A stretch of 64,000 bases of DNA. It comes from Bacillus massilinigeriensis. Lineage in GTDB: Bacteria; Bacillota; Bacilli; Bacillales; Cytobacillaceae. Of this stretch, positions 43,559 through 52,839 are shown in pieces. The position numbers and the translations under genes are program-made. The notes beneath the pieces are model-generated. The model had not been told where the DNA came from, did not search any database, and worked only from the letters and a program-made list of their open reading frames with translations. The first letter of the stretch is position 1. Every line of letters begins with the position of its first letter. The stretch lies in the NCBI RefSeq assembly GCF_900111815.1, contig NZ_LT630004.1, positions 289,595-353,594 on the forward strand, in the 5' to 3' direction.

Positions 43559-44374
43559 ATGAAAAAGATTCCGGGATTCATGCTTAAAATGCTCATGGTA
43601 TTCCTTGCAGTGCTTTCGGGATGCGGAACGAAAGGGACGGACGGGGAAGCGGAAACAGCCGCTGGAAAGAAGACGCTGAGGGCAGTGACGGATGCGGCAT
43701 ATGCACCATTCGAATATATGGACAAGGGAAAGATTGTCGGTTTTGATATCGATATCGTGAAAGCAGCTGCAAAGGAAGCTGGCTACTCAGTAAAGGTAGA
43801 TCATGTCGGCTGGGATCCTATCTTTGTGGAAATTGAGAAAAAACGTGCGGATATTGCAATATCATCGATTACAATTAACGATGACAGAAAGAAATCATAT
43901 GATTTTTCCGTTCCATACTTCTTGTCCACGAATAAAATTCTTGTGCCGGAAGGAAGCAGCATAAAGGGTGCAGATGACTTGAAGGGCAAGGTCGTTGCTG
44001 TGCAAAATGGAACGACTGGCCAAGCGGCAATGGATGCGTTGTTAGGCAAAAATAATAGCAATATTAAAAAATTCGAGAATAATAATCTAGCCATTATGGA
44101 ATTGATCAAAGGTGGTGCGGCTGCAGTTGTGGCAGACAACGCAGTGATTGAAGAATATGCAAAGAACAATCCGGACAAGAAGCTGAAGGTAATCAGTGAT
44201 GATACATTTGACTTTGAGTTTTACGGAATAATGTTTCCTAAGGGCAGCGAAATCAAGGCTGATTTTGACCAAGCATTAAAGAAGCTTATGGAGAACGGGG
44301 AGTATTCCAGGATTTATAAAGAGCGTTTCGGTACAGAACCAGACATTGCTAAGCTAAAAGCGGAGGCAAAATAA
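43559..44374 (+). CDS. Amino-acid ABC transporter, substrate-binding lipoprotein
   Basis: A 271-residue family-3 solute-binding protein. The lipobox is AVLSGC (Cys about 21). The mature part has the two-lobe pattern typical of polar amino acid binding: TDAAYAPFEYMDKGKIVGFD, IDIVKAAAKE, ISSITINDDRKKSYDFSVPY and GTTGQAAMDALL. Closest in type to ArtP/GlnH-like proteins of Bacillus; the amino acid (arginine, glutamine, cystine) is not settled. First gene of a three-gene operon, stop overlapping the permease start by one base. Confidence 0.93.
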   Translation: MKKIPGFMLKMLMVFLAVLSGCGTKGTDGEAETAAGKKTLRAVTDAAYAPFEYMDKGKIVGFDIDIVKAAAKEAGYSVKVDHVGWDPIFVEIEKKRADIAISSITINDDRKKSYDFSVPYFLSTNKILVPEGSSIKGADDLKGKVVAVQNGTTGQAAMDALLGKNNSNIKKFENNNLAIMELIKGGAAAVVADNAVIEEYAKNNPDKKLKVISDDTFDFEFYGIMFPKGSEIKADFDQALKKLMENGEYSRIYKERFGTEPDIAKLKAEAK

Positions 44375-45024
44375 TGGACATCGGAATTATTATGGAATAT
44401 ACCCCCTTTCTCTTGAAGGGGACGCTTGTTACAATCCTTCTCTCGCTTGCGGGAATTGCGATTGGAACAGTGCTTGGACTTGGTATCGGGCTAGGAAGGA
44501 TGATGAAGAACAAGCTGCTTTCTCTTCCATTTCGCCTTTATATTACTTTTTTCAGGGGAACGCCATTATTTGTACAGATACTCTTAATCCACTTCGGTGT
44601 TGTTCCGCTCTACAATGGGGAAACGAATGGTATCGCGGCTGCCATTCTTGCGCTATCGCTGAATGCAGCTGCCTATATTGCGGAAATTTTTCGGGCAGGC
44701 ATTCAGTCACTTGATGGCGGCCAAATGGAGGCTGCACGTTCGTTAGGAATGAGTCACATTCAGGCAATGCGTCATGTCATTTTGCCGCAGGCATTTACAA
44801 GGATGATTCCGCCGCTTGGGAACGAGTTCATCGTCCTTCTTAAAGAATCATCGCTTGCTTCTATCGTGACAGCACCTGAAATTATGTACTGGGCGAGAGC
44901 AATGAACGGGCAATATTATAAAGTATGGGAGCCTTATTTAACCGCTGCGCTCATATACCTTGTGTTGACCATCTCGCTGAGCTTCCTGTTGAGCAGGCTT
45001 GAAGGGAGGCTAAAGACGGCATGA
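44374..45024 (+). CDS. Amino-acid ABC transporter, permease
   Basis: A 216-residue HisM/GlnP-type permease with five membrane helices. N-terminal family motif [20 protein letters not shown], and the EAA loop [20 protein letters not shown] (about residues 126-145) that contacts the ATPase. It forms the channel, probably as homodimer, with the neighbouring binding protein and ATPase. Its stop overlaps the next ATG (ATGA). Confidence 0.94.
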   Translation: MDIGIIMEYTPFLLKGTLVTILLSLAGIAIGTVLGLGIGLGRMMKNKLLSLPFRLYITFFRGTPLFVQILLIHFGVVPLYNGETNGIAAAILALSLNAAAYIAEIFRAGIQSLDGGQMEAARSLGMSHIQAMRHVILPQAFTRMIPPLGNEFIVLLKESSLASIVTAPEIMYWARAMNGQYYKVWEPYLTAALIYLVLTISLSFLLSRLEGRLKTA

Positions 45025-45743
45025 TAAAAATCAAGGGTTTGAAGAAGTCATTTGGGGAAAATCATGTGTTGAAGGATGTCAATTTAACAATCGAACCGCA
45101 GGAAGTGGTTGTAGTCATCGGGCCATCAGGATCAGGGAAGTCAACGCTCCTCCGGTGTATCAACCTGCTGGAAGCAAGCAGTGGCGGGCACATTTTTATT
45201 GAAGGAAAGGATATCACAGACAAGAAGAATGATATTAACAAAATGCGGTCCGAAGTCGGGATGGTGTTCCAGCAGTTCAATCTGTTTCCTCATAAGACGG
45301 TGATGGAGAACATTATGCTCGCCCCGATGAAGGTGAAGAAAATCTCCAAACAAGCCGCAAGGGAAAAGGGAATGGAGCTTCTGTCAAAAGTCGGGCTTCG
45401 GGAAAAAGCGAATGCATATCCTAATTCTTTATCAGGTGGGCAAAAACAGCGAGTGGCGATTGCGAGGGCCTTAGCGATGGAACCGAGAATCATGCTTTTC
45501 GATGAGCCAACATCCGCGCTAGATCCAGAAGTAGTCGGGGAAGTACTCGAAGTCATGAAGCAGCTTGCCAGAGAAGGCATGACAATGGTGGTTGTTACGC
45601 ATGAAATGGGATTTGCCAAAGAAGTGGGCGACAGGGTCATCTTTATGGATGGGGGATATATTGTGGAAGAAAACGCGCCATCCGAGCTATTCTTAAAGCC
45701 GGTACATGACAGAACTCAAGCTTTCTTAAGTAAAATCCTTTAA
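45021..45743 (+). CDS. Amino-acid ABC transporter, ATP-binding protein
   Basis: A 240-residue ATPase of the GlnQ/ArtR class. Walker [19 protein letters not shown] (residues 34-51), Q-loop [16 protein letters not shown], signature [18 protein letters not shown] (about 134-151), Walker [15 protein letters not shown], and the switch histidine in VVTHEMGFA. It powers amino-acid import with the two upstream gene products. The stop is seven bases before a 50-bp palindrome. Confidence 0.95.
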   Translation: MIKIKGLKKSFGENHVLKDVNLTIEPQEVVVVIGPSGSGKSTLLRCINLLEASSGGHIFIEGKDITDKKNDINKMRSEVGMVFQQFNLFPHKTVMENIMLAPMKVKKISKQAAREKGMELLSKVGLREKANAYPNSLSGGQKQRVAIARALAMEPRIMLFDEPTSALDPEVVGEVLEVMKQLAREGMTMVVVTHEMGFAKEVGDRVIFMDGGYIVEENAPSELFLKPVHDRTQAFLSKIL

Positions 45744-45750
45744 CATGATA

Positions 45751-45800
45751 AAGTGTGCCTGACCCCCATCGCTTTAAAGCGATGGGGGTCAGGCACACTT
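45751..45800. repeat. Perfect 50-bp REP-like palindrome
   Basis: Arms 45751-45775 and 45776-45800 are exact reverse complements over 25 bases; the centre is ATCGCTTTAAAGCGAT. Core GTGCCTGACCCCC in each arm. Same design as the element at 36674 but with compensated changes in both arms (AT for GC pairs), again between two convergent genes (ABC ATPase and glnS). Confidence 0.95.
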
Positions 45801-45815
45801 CTTTGTTGCATTGCG

Positions 45816-47471
45816 TTAAAGTTTGAATGAGCTTTTCAGTGAAACGCTTCGGTTGAAGACGAGCTTGCCGTCAATGGAGTGCTTTGGATCGACATTGAAG
45901 TAACCATGCCGGAAGAATTGGAATTTGTCTTGCGGTTTTGCTGCCTCCATGTTCGGCTCAACGAAGCCATTTTCGATAATGAGAGAATCCTTATTAACAA
46001 AGTCGAGGAACGTCTTATCTTCGCTGCCTTCTTCTTTAAGGTCTTCGTCTCTAATAAGCGGCTCGTACAGGCGGAACTCCGCTGGTACGGCCAGCGACGC
46101 TTCCACCCAGTGAAGAGTACCTTTTACTTTCCGGCCAGTGAAACCTGTACCGCTTTTCGTTTCAGGGTCATACGTACAGTGAAGTTCCACAACATTCCCT
46201 GCTTCATCCTTGATCACTTCATTGCACTTGATGAAGTAAGCGTGTTTCAGGCGCACTTCATTGCCAGGGAACAGACGGAAGTATTTCTTTGGCGGATTCT
46301 CCATGAAATCATCCTGCTCAACGTAAATCTCACGGGAAAACGGAATCTTCCGCATGCCCATTTCCGGATTTTCCGGATTAATTTCTGCATCCAGCCATTC
46401 TACTTCGCCCTCAGGATAGTTAGTAATAATGACTTTTAATGGTTTTAAGACCGCCATTGTACGCGGAGCTTTTAATTTAAGGTCTTCACGGACGAAATGC
46501 TCCAGCATTTGTTCATCAACAGTCGAGAATCCTTTTGATACACCGGCTGCTTTGACAAATTCCTGGATTGCTTCAGGAGTGTATCCTTTTCGACGGAGCC
46601 CGGAAACCGTTGGTAGGCGAGGGTCGTCCCAGCCATCAACATAGCCTTCTTCCACGAGCTGCTTCAATTTTCGTTTGCTCATTACTGTATTTGTTAAATT
46701 CAATCGGCCAAATTCGATTTGGCGCGGAGTGGATTCCATCTCACAGTTCGACACAACCCAATCGTAGAGCGGACGCTGATCCTCGAACTCCGTTGTGCAA
46801 AGGGAGTGTGTTACACCTTCAATTGCATCTTCAAGCGGGTGGGCGAAAGCATACATTGGATAGATGCACCATCTATCACCTGTATTATGGTGTGTCACAT
46901 GTGCAATTCGGTAAATGACAGGATCCCGGAGGTTAATGTTCGGAGAAGCCATGTCAATTTTAGCGCGGAGCACTTTTTCACCGTTCGCAAATTCCCCTTT
47001 ACGCATACGCTCAAATAAATCAAGATTTTCCTCTACGGTTCTGTCGCGATAAGGGCTCTCTTTTCCCGGTTCGCTTAGCGTCCCACGGTATTCCCGAATT
47101 TCTTCTGCAGAAAGGTCATCGACATAGGCAAGTCCTTTATTGATAAGCAAGACAGCTTTTTCATACATTACATCAAAGTAGTCTGATGCGAAAAACAAAT
47201 TGTCCCATTGGAAGCCTAGCCATTCCACGTCTTCCTTGATGCTGTCGACGTATTCTTTATCTTCTTTCACCGGATTCGTATCATCAAACCGAAGATTTGT
47301 CCTACCGCCAAACTCATCTGCAAGCCCGAAATTAATGACGATTGACTTTGCATGTCCAATATGAAGGTAGCCATTTGGTTCAGGAGGGAATCTTGTTACA
47401 ATTTCTTTATGTTTTCCTGACTCAAGATCATCCTTCATGATCGTCTTAATAAAATTTGAATTCTCTTCCAA
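45816..47471 (-). CDS. glnS: Glutamine--tRNA ligase GlnRS
   Basis: A 551-residue class I aminoacyl-tRNA synthetase charging tRNA-Gln directly. The HIGH motif is in [20 protein letters not shown] (residues 24-43); the KMSKS motif appears as VMSKRKL (about 265). The C-terminal half is the two-barrel anticodon-binding part typical of bacterial/eukaryotic GlnRS ([33 protein letters not shown]). No YqeY fusion. Start is TTG 47471 and matches the NFI...DLASGKH-type start of E. coli GlnRS (here [16 protein letters not shown]). Most Bacillaceae use GatCAB amidation instead, so an acquired gene is likely. Confidence 0.96.
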   Translation of the reverse strand: MEENSNFIKTIMKDDLESGKHKEIVTRFPPEPNGYLHIGHAKSIVINFGLADEFGGRTNLRFDDTNPVKEDKEYVDSIKEDVEWLGFQWDNLFFASDYFDVMYEKAVLLINKGLAYVDDLSAEEIREYRGTLSEPGKESPYRDRTVEENLDLFERMRKGEFANGEKVLRAKIDMASPNINLRDPVIYRIAHVTHHNTGDRWCIYPMYAFAHPLEDAIEGVTHSLCTTEFEDQRPLYDWVVSNCEMESTPRQIEFGRLNLTNTVMSKRKLKQLVEEGYVDGWDDPRLPTVSGLRRKGYTPEAIQEFVKAAGVSKGFSTVDEQMLEHFVREDLKLKAPRTMAVLKPLKVIITNYPEGEVEWLDAEINPENPEMGMRKIPFSREIYVEQDDFMENPPKKYFRLFPGNEVRLKHAYFIKCNEVIKDEAGNVVELHCTYDPETKSGTGFTGRKVKGTLHWVEASLAVPAEFRLYEPLIRDEDLKEEGSEDKTFLDFVNKDSLIIENGFVEPNMEAAKPQDKFQFFRHGYFNVDPKHSIDGKLVFNRSVSLKSSFKL

Positions 47472-47696
47472 GATATCTCAGCCTTTCGTTACTTTTTTTT
47501 ATGTAATAGCCTAATATTATATCCATTATACATTTCCAACGCTCTATATACTAATAAGAAATGGGAAGAAAAACAAGAGAGTGCTTTGTGAAAACTCTTT
47601 TCCCGATGGCCCCTGCTCCCATTACTGATATAATAGTTAACAGATGGGAATGCAGGGTATAAATCAACATAAATGCCGCAGGAAAGTAGGGGTACT

Positions 47697-48842
47697 ATGG
47701 ATGTTGAAAATTTGAAGACGAGTGAAGAAAGATTAGAACTTGCAGGGAAGCTTGCTGAGAAGTTCAAAGAGCGCTCCCAATATAATCCTTGTTCAAATGG
47801 TCATTTTCCTTTCGAAAATATTGCTGAGTTAAAAGAGACTGGCTATACATCATGGACGGTGCCGAAAAGGTATGGAGGGAAGGATATTACGCTTTTCGAA
47901 CTGGTCCGCCTCCAGGAAAAGATTGCAGAGGGCGATGGCCCTACTGCTCTTTCCATTGGCTGGCATCTTGGCATCGTGAAGAACCTTGATGAAAAGAAGC
48001 TATGGAAAGAAGAATTGTACGGAAAGATCTGCGAGGAAATTATGAAGGGTTCCTTGCTCAACGGAGCCGCTACCGAACGGGCAACGGGAAGTCCGACAAG
48101 GGGAGGCAGACCGGAAACAATCGCGAGGAAAACAGATAAGGGTTGGCAGCTTAATGGAAGAAAGACGTACACGACCATGTCACCAGTTCTCGACTATTTT
48201 ATTGTCAGTGCATCAGTGGAACCTGGGTGTGAGATTGGAAATTTCCTTGTACCACGGGCGGCTAAGGGAGTGAGCATTGAGGAAACTTGGGACTGCATTG
48301 CGATGAGTGAGACAGGCAGCCATGACCTCATATTGGAAGATGTTATAATTCCTGAGGAATACTATGTTGAGACATTCACACCCGGAAAAAAAGGAGCGAA
48401 CGGCTGGCTCCTCCATATACCTGCGTGCTATCTCGGTATTGCAGAAGCAGCGAAAGATTACGCTGTGAATTTTGCGAAAGCATACCGTCCCAACAGTATT
48501 GAAGGAACGATCATCGAGTTGCCTGCCGTCAGGAAAAAAATTGGCGAAATGGAGCTAGAGCTGATGCGTTCCCGCTATTTCCTCTATGCTGTCGCCAAAC
48601 AGTGGGATGATAGCGAGGAAAAGGATAGGAAGAAAATGGCGCCACAACTTGGTGCTGCAAAAATGACCGTTACCAATGCTGCAATTAACGTTCTCGACCT
48701 TGCCATGAGAGTGGTCGGGGCGAAAAGCCTGTCCGCGAGCAATCCGCTTCAGAAGTATTACCGCGATGTACGCGCAGGACTGCATAATCCGCCAATGGAC
48801 GATATGACGATTGAACTGTTGGCAAAACGTGCGGAAACGTAA
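47697..48842 (+). CDS. Acyl-CoA dehydrogenase (YdbM-like)
   Basis: A 381-residue flavoprotein of the acyl-CoA dehydrogenase superfamily, with an N-terminal helical domain, a middle beta domain (SLLNGAATERATGSPTRGGR; GWQLNGRKTYTTMSP) and a C-terminal helical domain (LGAAKMTVTNAAINVLDLAM followed by RVVGAKSLSASNPLQKYYRD). The catalytic glutamate of the straight-chain enzymes is not obvious, so substrate is uncertain. Resembles B. subtilis YdbM. ATG 47697 has TAGGGG upstream; the ATG at 47673 has none. Confidence 0.88.
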   Translation: MDVENLKTSEERLELAGKLAEKFKERSQYNPCSNGHFPFENIAELKETGYTSWTVPKRYGGKDITLFELVRLQEKIAEGDGPTALSIGWHLGIVKNLDEKKLWKEELYGKICEEIMKGSLLNGAATERATGSPTRGGRPETIARKTDKGWQLNGRKTYTTMSPVLDYFIVSASVEPGCEIGNFLVPRAAKGVSIEETWDCIAMSETGSHDLILEDVIIPEEYYVETFTPGKKGANGWLLHIPACYLGIAEAAKDYAVNFAKAYRPNSIEGTIIELPAVRKKIGEMELELMRSRYFLYAVAKQWDDSEEKDRKKMAPQLGAAKMTVTNAAINVLDLAMRVVGAKSLSASNPLQKYYRDVRAGLHNPPMDDMTIELLAKRAET

Positions 48843-48930
48843 AATGAAGGGGGATCCTATTGGGTTTCCTGTTGTATTTTTAGGTGGAGTCAGTTTCCTT
48901 TTTATAGAAAAAATTCTTTATCATGTCAAG

Positions 48931-49026
48931 TACTGTAGATAAAACATCGGTTACCGTAGATAAATGGTGATTTACCGTAGATAAATTGCCGATTACCGTA
49001 GATAAACGGACAGTTACCGTAGATAT
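48931..49026 (+). repeat. 21-bp-period repeat array 3 (five units)
   Basis: Units start at 48931, 48952, 48973, 48994 and 49015, exactly 21 bp apart. The first is TACTGTAGATA, the other four are perfect TACCGTAGATA. It is the best-conserved of the three arrays and again lies between convergent genes (acyl-CoA dehydrogenase and M20 peptidase). The rest of the gap (49027-49294) has no gene. Confidence 0.9.
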
Positions 49027-49294
49027 CCTTATCCAAGAGGCTTCAGGAGGCGGTTTGAAATCATGTGTAATCGGTCCGATTAGCTCGCTTTTTCAAGAAA
49101 CAGCTCCACAGCACCCAAAATTCGCCCTTTATCCTCAAAAAATCAAATTAAAATGACAATTTTCAGGGTTTCTGGGGCGAGGACTGGTGAGATCGTTAAT
49201 GGGAGGTGTTTTCCACCTTTATCCTAATTTCGAATAGTTTTTAGTAATCGCAATGAAAAGGGAAACTGCAAGCTTCAAGATGCGTTGTGAAAAA

Positions 49295-49313
49295 GGAACC
49301 CATCTCGGGCTCC
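49295..49313 (-). terminator. Terminator of the M20 peptidase gene
   Basis: On the minus strand GGAGCCC pairs with GGGTTCC (one G-T; 49313-49307 with 49301-49295), followed by TTTTTC. Confidence 0.65.
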
Positions 49314-49341
49314 CCAGTTTCTTGCCTGTTGTTCCTCCGCT

Positions 49342-50997
49342 CTACCCTTCGAGCACATATTTCAGCACAAGGTTAGCGAGATTTGGCACGATTTCAAGCG
49401 AATAGTGCATCTCCATTCTTTCGTACTTTTTATGCGCATCCATTCCGTATGGCCCTAGGTTGATGACTGGGACATTGAGCGCACGGACTGCATCGTAATC
49501 TACTGTTAGCTTCGAGCCCCACGCTGGGTTGTTTTCTGCCGCAGCGGCAAGGGAAGTCTCATCATCACTGATGGCCACAAAGCTCATGTCAGATATATAT
49601 GGGAAAAAGTCTTTAATCACAATCGGTTTGCTGTAGGAAGGCTGAATCTCTTTGACCGAACGATCGAGCGCGGCTATCAGCTTCGCTTCTCTCTTGTTTT
49701 TCCCGGTAATTTCCACACGGGGAGAATAAAGTGACGAGTAGAACAAAATGATTGCGGGACTTTTATCTGGCAGCCATTTCCACGCTTCCTCCACTACCCT
49801 TGCTGAGTACATTCTCGCATCAAGACTATCATCAAGCAGAAGGCTTTCTTTGAAGCTTTCCATGCTGTCCTTATATTCCTTTCCATATGCCGCAAAAAGA
49901 GTTTCCTCCATTTCAGCGAATGTAAGAATTCTGGGCTTCCATTGTATTTCCCGAGGCACATCGCCAGCACGCTCACAAAAGCGATGGTAACGTTCCCGAT
50001 ACAGACTAAGAGCATTCCGGAAAGCTATCTCCGCCTGGTCTTTCAATAATAGCAGAACGTCTGCCGGCGACCAGGAATATACGAAAAAATTATAATACAC
50101 GTATGCAGCCAGCGCAGTCTGTACCGTATAGACAGGCTTTAAGTCTGTCTGTTTCAAGGAGACGGGAGGATGCGTCACTTCTCCGAGCGCCTCATTGCAG
50201 AGCTCTGGATTATAATCAATTTGCCTTGTCAATTCGGCCGCGATAAGATTTGGATCAAGTCCCTCAAAACAGCTTCCTACATGGGTTTCCGCTCCTGTGA
50301 TAAAAAAGGAAGGAAGAAGCTTGCCGACGGTCCCTTTGTAAATATAGCGGTTCTCATCTCCTGCATGCCTTGGAGCGACAAAATCGGAATTGATGGCAGC
50401 AGTATAATCAAATTTATGCTCCTGTTTCCAAAGCTTCAAATCATTCAGTGCGGAAAGGATGCCATTTGAACTATCTTCCTCATCGCATTCAGCAAGAAAA
50501 ACGAGATTCCCTTCGAGTTCATTGGGATGCTCCGAATAATACTTGAGCAAATAAAGATTGCTTGCAACACCGCTTTTCATGTCGAGCGCGCCCCTGCCGA
50601 ACATCCACTCTCCGGACTCTGCATGTTTGCGGACGAGATCCGGCAGCGGCTCCTGTTTCAACGCTTTCAAAAGTTCATCCGGCTTGCAAGCAAGATCTGC
50701 ATGCTGGGTGAAGTCGTCTATACCGACAGTATCAATATGACCGATCAAAATGACCGTATCATTTTTCCCGCCCTCCTTTGTCCCTTTGACAAATGCTAGG
50801 ACATTGTAGCGGTCAAGGCGATCTGCTATTGTTGGAGATTTGACGAGATAGGATGGATGTTGTTTAAAATACGGGAAAGAAGAGATGAGCGAATGCAGGA
50901 CATGGGCAATCTCCTTTTCTCCATACGTATTTACAATACTCTCAATCTGGACAAGCTGCTTTGTGAAAAAAAGGACTTCATCGCGGCATTTCAGCAT
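49342..50997 (-). CDS. M20 family metallopeptidase, RocB type
   Basis: A 551-residue M20-family dinuclear zinc hydrolase, with the length of B. subtilis RocB (arginine-utilisation locus). Metal-site motifs: VILIGHIDTVG (first His and Asp), RGALDMKSGVASNLYLLKYY (bridging Asp), and LAECDEEDSSNGI (catalytic Glu pair). The long C-terminal region is larger than in usual M20 exopeptidases. The exact substrate is unknown. ATG 50997 has AAAGGGG upstream; the frame extends 51 bases further without a site. Single gene. Confidence 0.88.
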   Translation of the reverse strand: MLKCRDEVLFFTKQLVQIESIVNTYGEKEIAHVLHSLISSFPYFKQHPSYLVKSPTIADRLDRYNVLAFVKGTKEGGKNDTVILIGHIDTVGIDDFTQHADLACKPDELLKALKQEPLPDLVRKHAESGEWMFGRGALDMKSGVASNLYLLKYYSEHPNELEGNLVFLAECDEEDSSNGILSALNDLKLWKQEHKFDYTAAINSDFVAPRHAGDENRYIYKGTVGKLLPSFFITGAETHVGSCFEGLDPNLIAAELTRQIDYNPELCNEALGEVTHPPVSLKQTDLKPVYTVQTALAAYVYYNFFVYSWSPADVLLLLKDQAEIAFRNALSLYRERYHRFCERAGDVPREIQWKPRILTFAEMEETLFAAYGKEYKDSMESFKESLLLDDSLDARMYSARVVEEAWKWLPDKSPAIILFYSSLYSPRVEITGKNKREAKLIAALDRSVKEIQPSYSKPIVIKDFFPYISDMSFVAISDDETSLAAAAENNPAWGSKLTVDYDAVRALNVPVINLGPYGMDAHKKYERMEMHYSLEIVPNLANLVLKYVLEG

Positions 50998-51206
50998 ACT
51001 ATTATCCCCTTTTACAATAAGTAAAGAACTTTTAATCATTATATTCAAAACCTTTTGAAATTTATAGTATTAAAAATAAAAAGGATATAACTCGCTAAAA
51101 CGTCCAAATAGTGGAATGGGTGAGAGTGCCGCGCTATCCCCCCCGAAAAATTCTTTCTTTAGGTTATTCATCCGAAAAACGGGGTATCTAAAGGAGTTAT
51201 AAAAAT

Positions 51207-51407
51207 GTGAAAGAGTTGGGCAATATGCAGGAGTCTGAAAAGGATAAAGGCAGGTTTTTGCACTTTGCTTCAGTAGAAAAATTCTTTTTCATGAAGGAAA
51301 ATGGAAATAGGATTGATACTTTTAGAGTGATGGATTACACTGAATCGAAGAGAAAAAATTCCTTATGCAGAGAGGATATCAATGGACAATCAAAAACAGT
51401 TATATGA
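51207..51407 (+). CDS. Doubtful small ORF before the ThrE pair
   Basis: A 66-codon ORF starting at GTG with AAAGGAG eight bases upstream. It has no recognisable family and its end overlaps the next gene by 26 bases. It could be a leader peptide or chance. The remaining gap (51049-51206) holds the divergent promoters only. Confidence 0.3.
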   Translation: MKELGNMQESEKDKGRFLHFASVEKFFFMKENGNRIDTFRVMDYTESKRKNSLCREDINGQSKTVI

Positions 51408-52140
51408 CATCATGGATGCATGTCTCCTTGCAGGGAAAGTCATGCTTCAGAGCGGGGCGGAAACCTTTCGGGTGGAGGACACAATGGTACGAATGGCATC
51501 GGCTCTCGGGGCCGGCGAGACATACAGCTATGTGACCCCTACTGTTATCATGTTTTCTGCATCCGGGAGAGGAGAAGCGACGACAAGGCTGATTAGAATT
51601 TCTGCGCGGACAACTGACCTAAAGAAGGTAGCGATGGTCAACAGTGTATCGAGAAAAATCAGCACGGGTGAGTTGAATTTGTCAGATGCATGGATAGAGC
51701 TCAAAGAAATCGAAGCAGCTCGCTTAACTTATTCGCTCTTTTATCAAGTGTTCGCTGCCGCAATTGCAAGCGGGTGCTTTACCGTTATGTTCAAAGGAAG
51801 CTGGATGGATTTTCTTCCTTCCGTTGCGGCAGGAGGCGCAGGATTTTTTAGTGCAATATATTTACACAGGTTTGTGCCAATAAAGTTCTTTTCTGAATTC
51901 CTGGCTTCAGCAATGATCGGATTAATATCCTTTGCTTTTATAAAATCAGGGTTAGGGCAAGAACTAGATAAAATCATTATTGGTTCTGTTATGCCGCTTG
52001 TTCCGGGGTTACTCATCACGAATGCGGTGCGCGACCTGATGGCCGGTCACCTTGTTTCCGGAATTTCAAAAGGTGCCGAAGCCTTCTTAACGGCATTTGC
52101 CATAGGTTCAGGCATCGCAGTTGTATTATCATTATTGTAA
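51382..52140 (+). CDS. Threonine/serine exporter ThrE, N-terminal-type subunit (YjjP)
   Basis: A 252-residue protein of the ThrE/DUF1212 family. It starts with a soluble amphipathic domain (QSGAETFRVEDTMVRMASAL, then YSYVTPTVIMFSASG), followed by five membrane helices after about residue 115. In Corynebacterium ThrE is one chain; here, as in YjjP/YjjB of E. coli, the function is split in two genes. It probably exports threonine, serine or dicarboxylates. The next gene encodes the other half, 13 bases on. Confidence 0.9.
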   Translation: MDNQKQLYDIMDACLLAGKVMLQSGAETFRVEDTMVRMASALGAGETYSYVTPTVIMFSASGRGEATTRLIRISARTTDLKKVAMVNSVSRKISTGELNLSDAWIELKEIEAARLTYSLFYQVFAAAIASGCFTVMFKGSWMDFLPSVAAGGAGFFSAIYLHRFVPIKFFSEFLASAMIGLISFAFIKSGLGQELDKIIIGSVMPLVPGLLITNAVRDLMAGHLVSGISKGAEAFLTAFAIGSGIAVVLSLL

Positions 52141-52153
52141 TAGGGGTGGCCTG

Positions 52154-52594
52154 ATGGTTTATTTTTCACAGCTGATCACAAGCTTCGTTGCTTCGGCTGC
52201 TTTTGGTGTCATGTTCAACGCTCCAAAGGAATCGCTCGTGAAGTGCGGTGTTTCCGGGATGCTTGGCTGGATGCTGTATTTTATTCTGGAATCCAACGGT
52301 TACGGTACCATTCTGGCAACGCTGGCAGCGTCCTTTTTGATTGCTGTCATTAGTCAGGTGATGGCTAAAATGTACCGGACACCGATTATTATTTTTAGTG
52401 TTGCTGGCATTATTCCTCTAGTACCAGGAGGGCTTTCATACGATGCTATGCGCCATTTCGTCGAAAAGGATTACATGGGTACAGTGACACTTGCTGCAAA
52501 AGCATCGATGATTTCGGGAGCGCTAGCAGTTGGTCTTGTTTTCTCCGAAGTGTTCAACCAAATCATTTGGCGGTCAGGAAAGACGCATAAATGA
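52154..52594 (+). CDS. Threonine/serine exporter, C-terminal-type subunit (YjjB)
   Basis: A 146-residue membrane protein with four to five helices of the ThrE_2/DUF3815 family: SFVASAAFGVMFNAPKESLV at the start and IFSVAGIIPLVPGGLSYDAM (about residues 85-104), the conserved PLVPG loop. It pairs with the preceding YjjP-type protein. ATG 52154 has AGGGGTGG upstream; the frame is open further upstream inside the previous gene. Confidence 0.9.
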   Translation: MVYFSQLITSFVASAAFGVMFNAPKESLVKCGVSGMLGWMLYFILESNGYGTILATLAASFLIAVISQVMAKMYRTPIIIFSVAGIIPLVPGGLSYDAMRHFVEKDYMGTVTLAAKASMISGALAVGLVFSEVFNQIIWRSGKTHK

Positions 52595-52682
52595 TAAATA
52601 CTGCTGGATTATGACAAAAACAGCATCGTAATTACATTATTTCTCGGGAAATAATGACAAGATAAAACGATGACAAAGACAG

Positions 52683-52709
52683 CCACGCTGGTTATCAGCG
52701 TGGTTTTTT
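52683..52709 (+). terminator. Terminator of the ThrE pair
   Basis: CCACGCTG/CAGCGTGG (52683-52690 with 52696-52703), loop GTTAT, six T. Confidence 0.85.
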
Positions 52710-52733
52710 CTGTTTTATATAAAATGGTTGCGA

Positions 52734-52776
52734 TGTGACGTACTTCACATACGGTGTTTTTTCAGTCGAATACAAT
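52734..52776 (+). promoter_or_regulatory. Fnr-type activator site and promoter
   Basis: TGTGACGTACTTCACA (52734-52749) is a perfect TGTGA-N6-TCACA dyad. A -10 box TACAAT lies at 52771-52776, which puts the likely start at about 52783, so the dyad centre is at about -41.5, the class II activator position. No good -35 box is present, as expected for an activated promoter. The regulated gene starts at 52840. Confidence 0.75.
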
Positions 52777-52839
52777 CAAGATAAGATATCGCGATGACAA
52801 ACAATTCAAGGGATACCTTGATAGGCAGGGGGAACCGAA

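Noticed and set aside
48931-49026. CRISPR array
   Set aside because: Conserved unit of 11 bases and spacer of 10 are far too short, and no cas genes are present.
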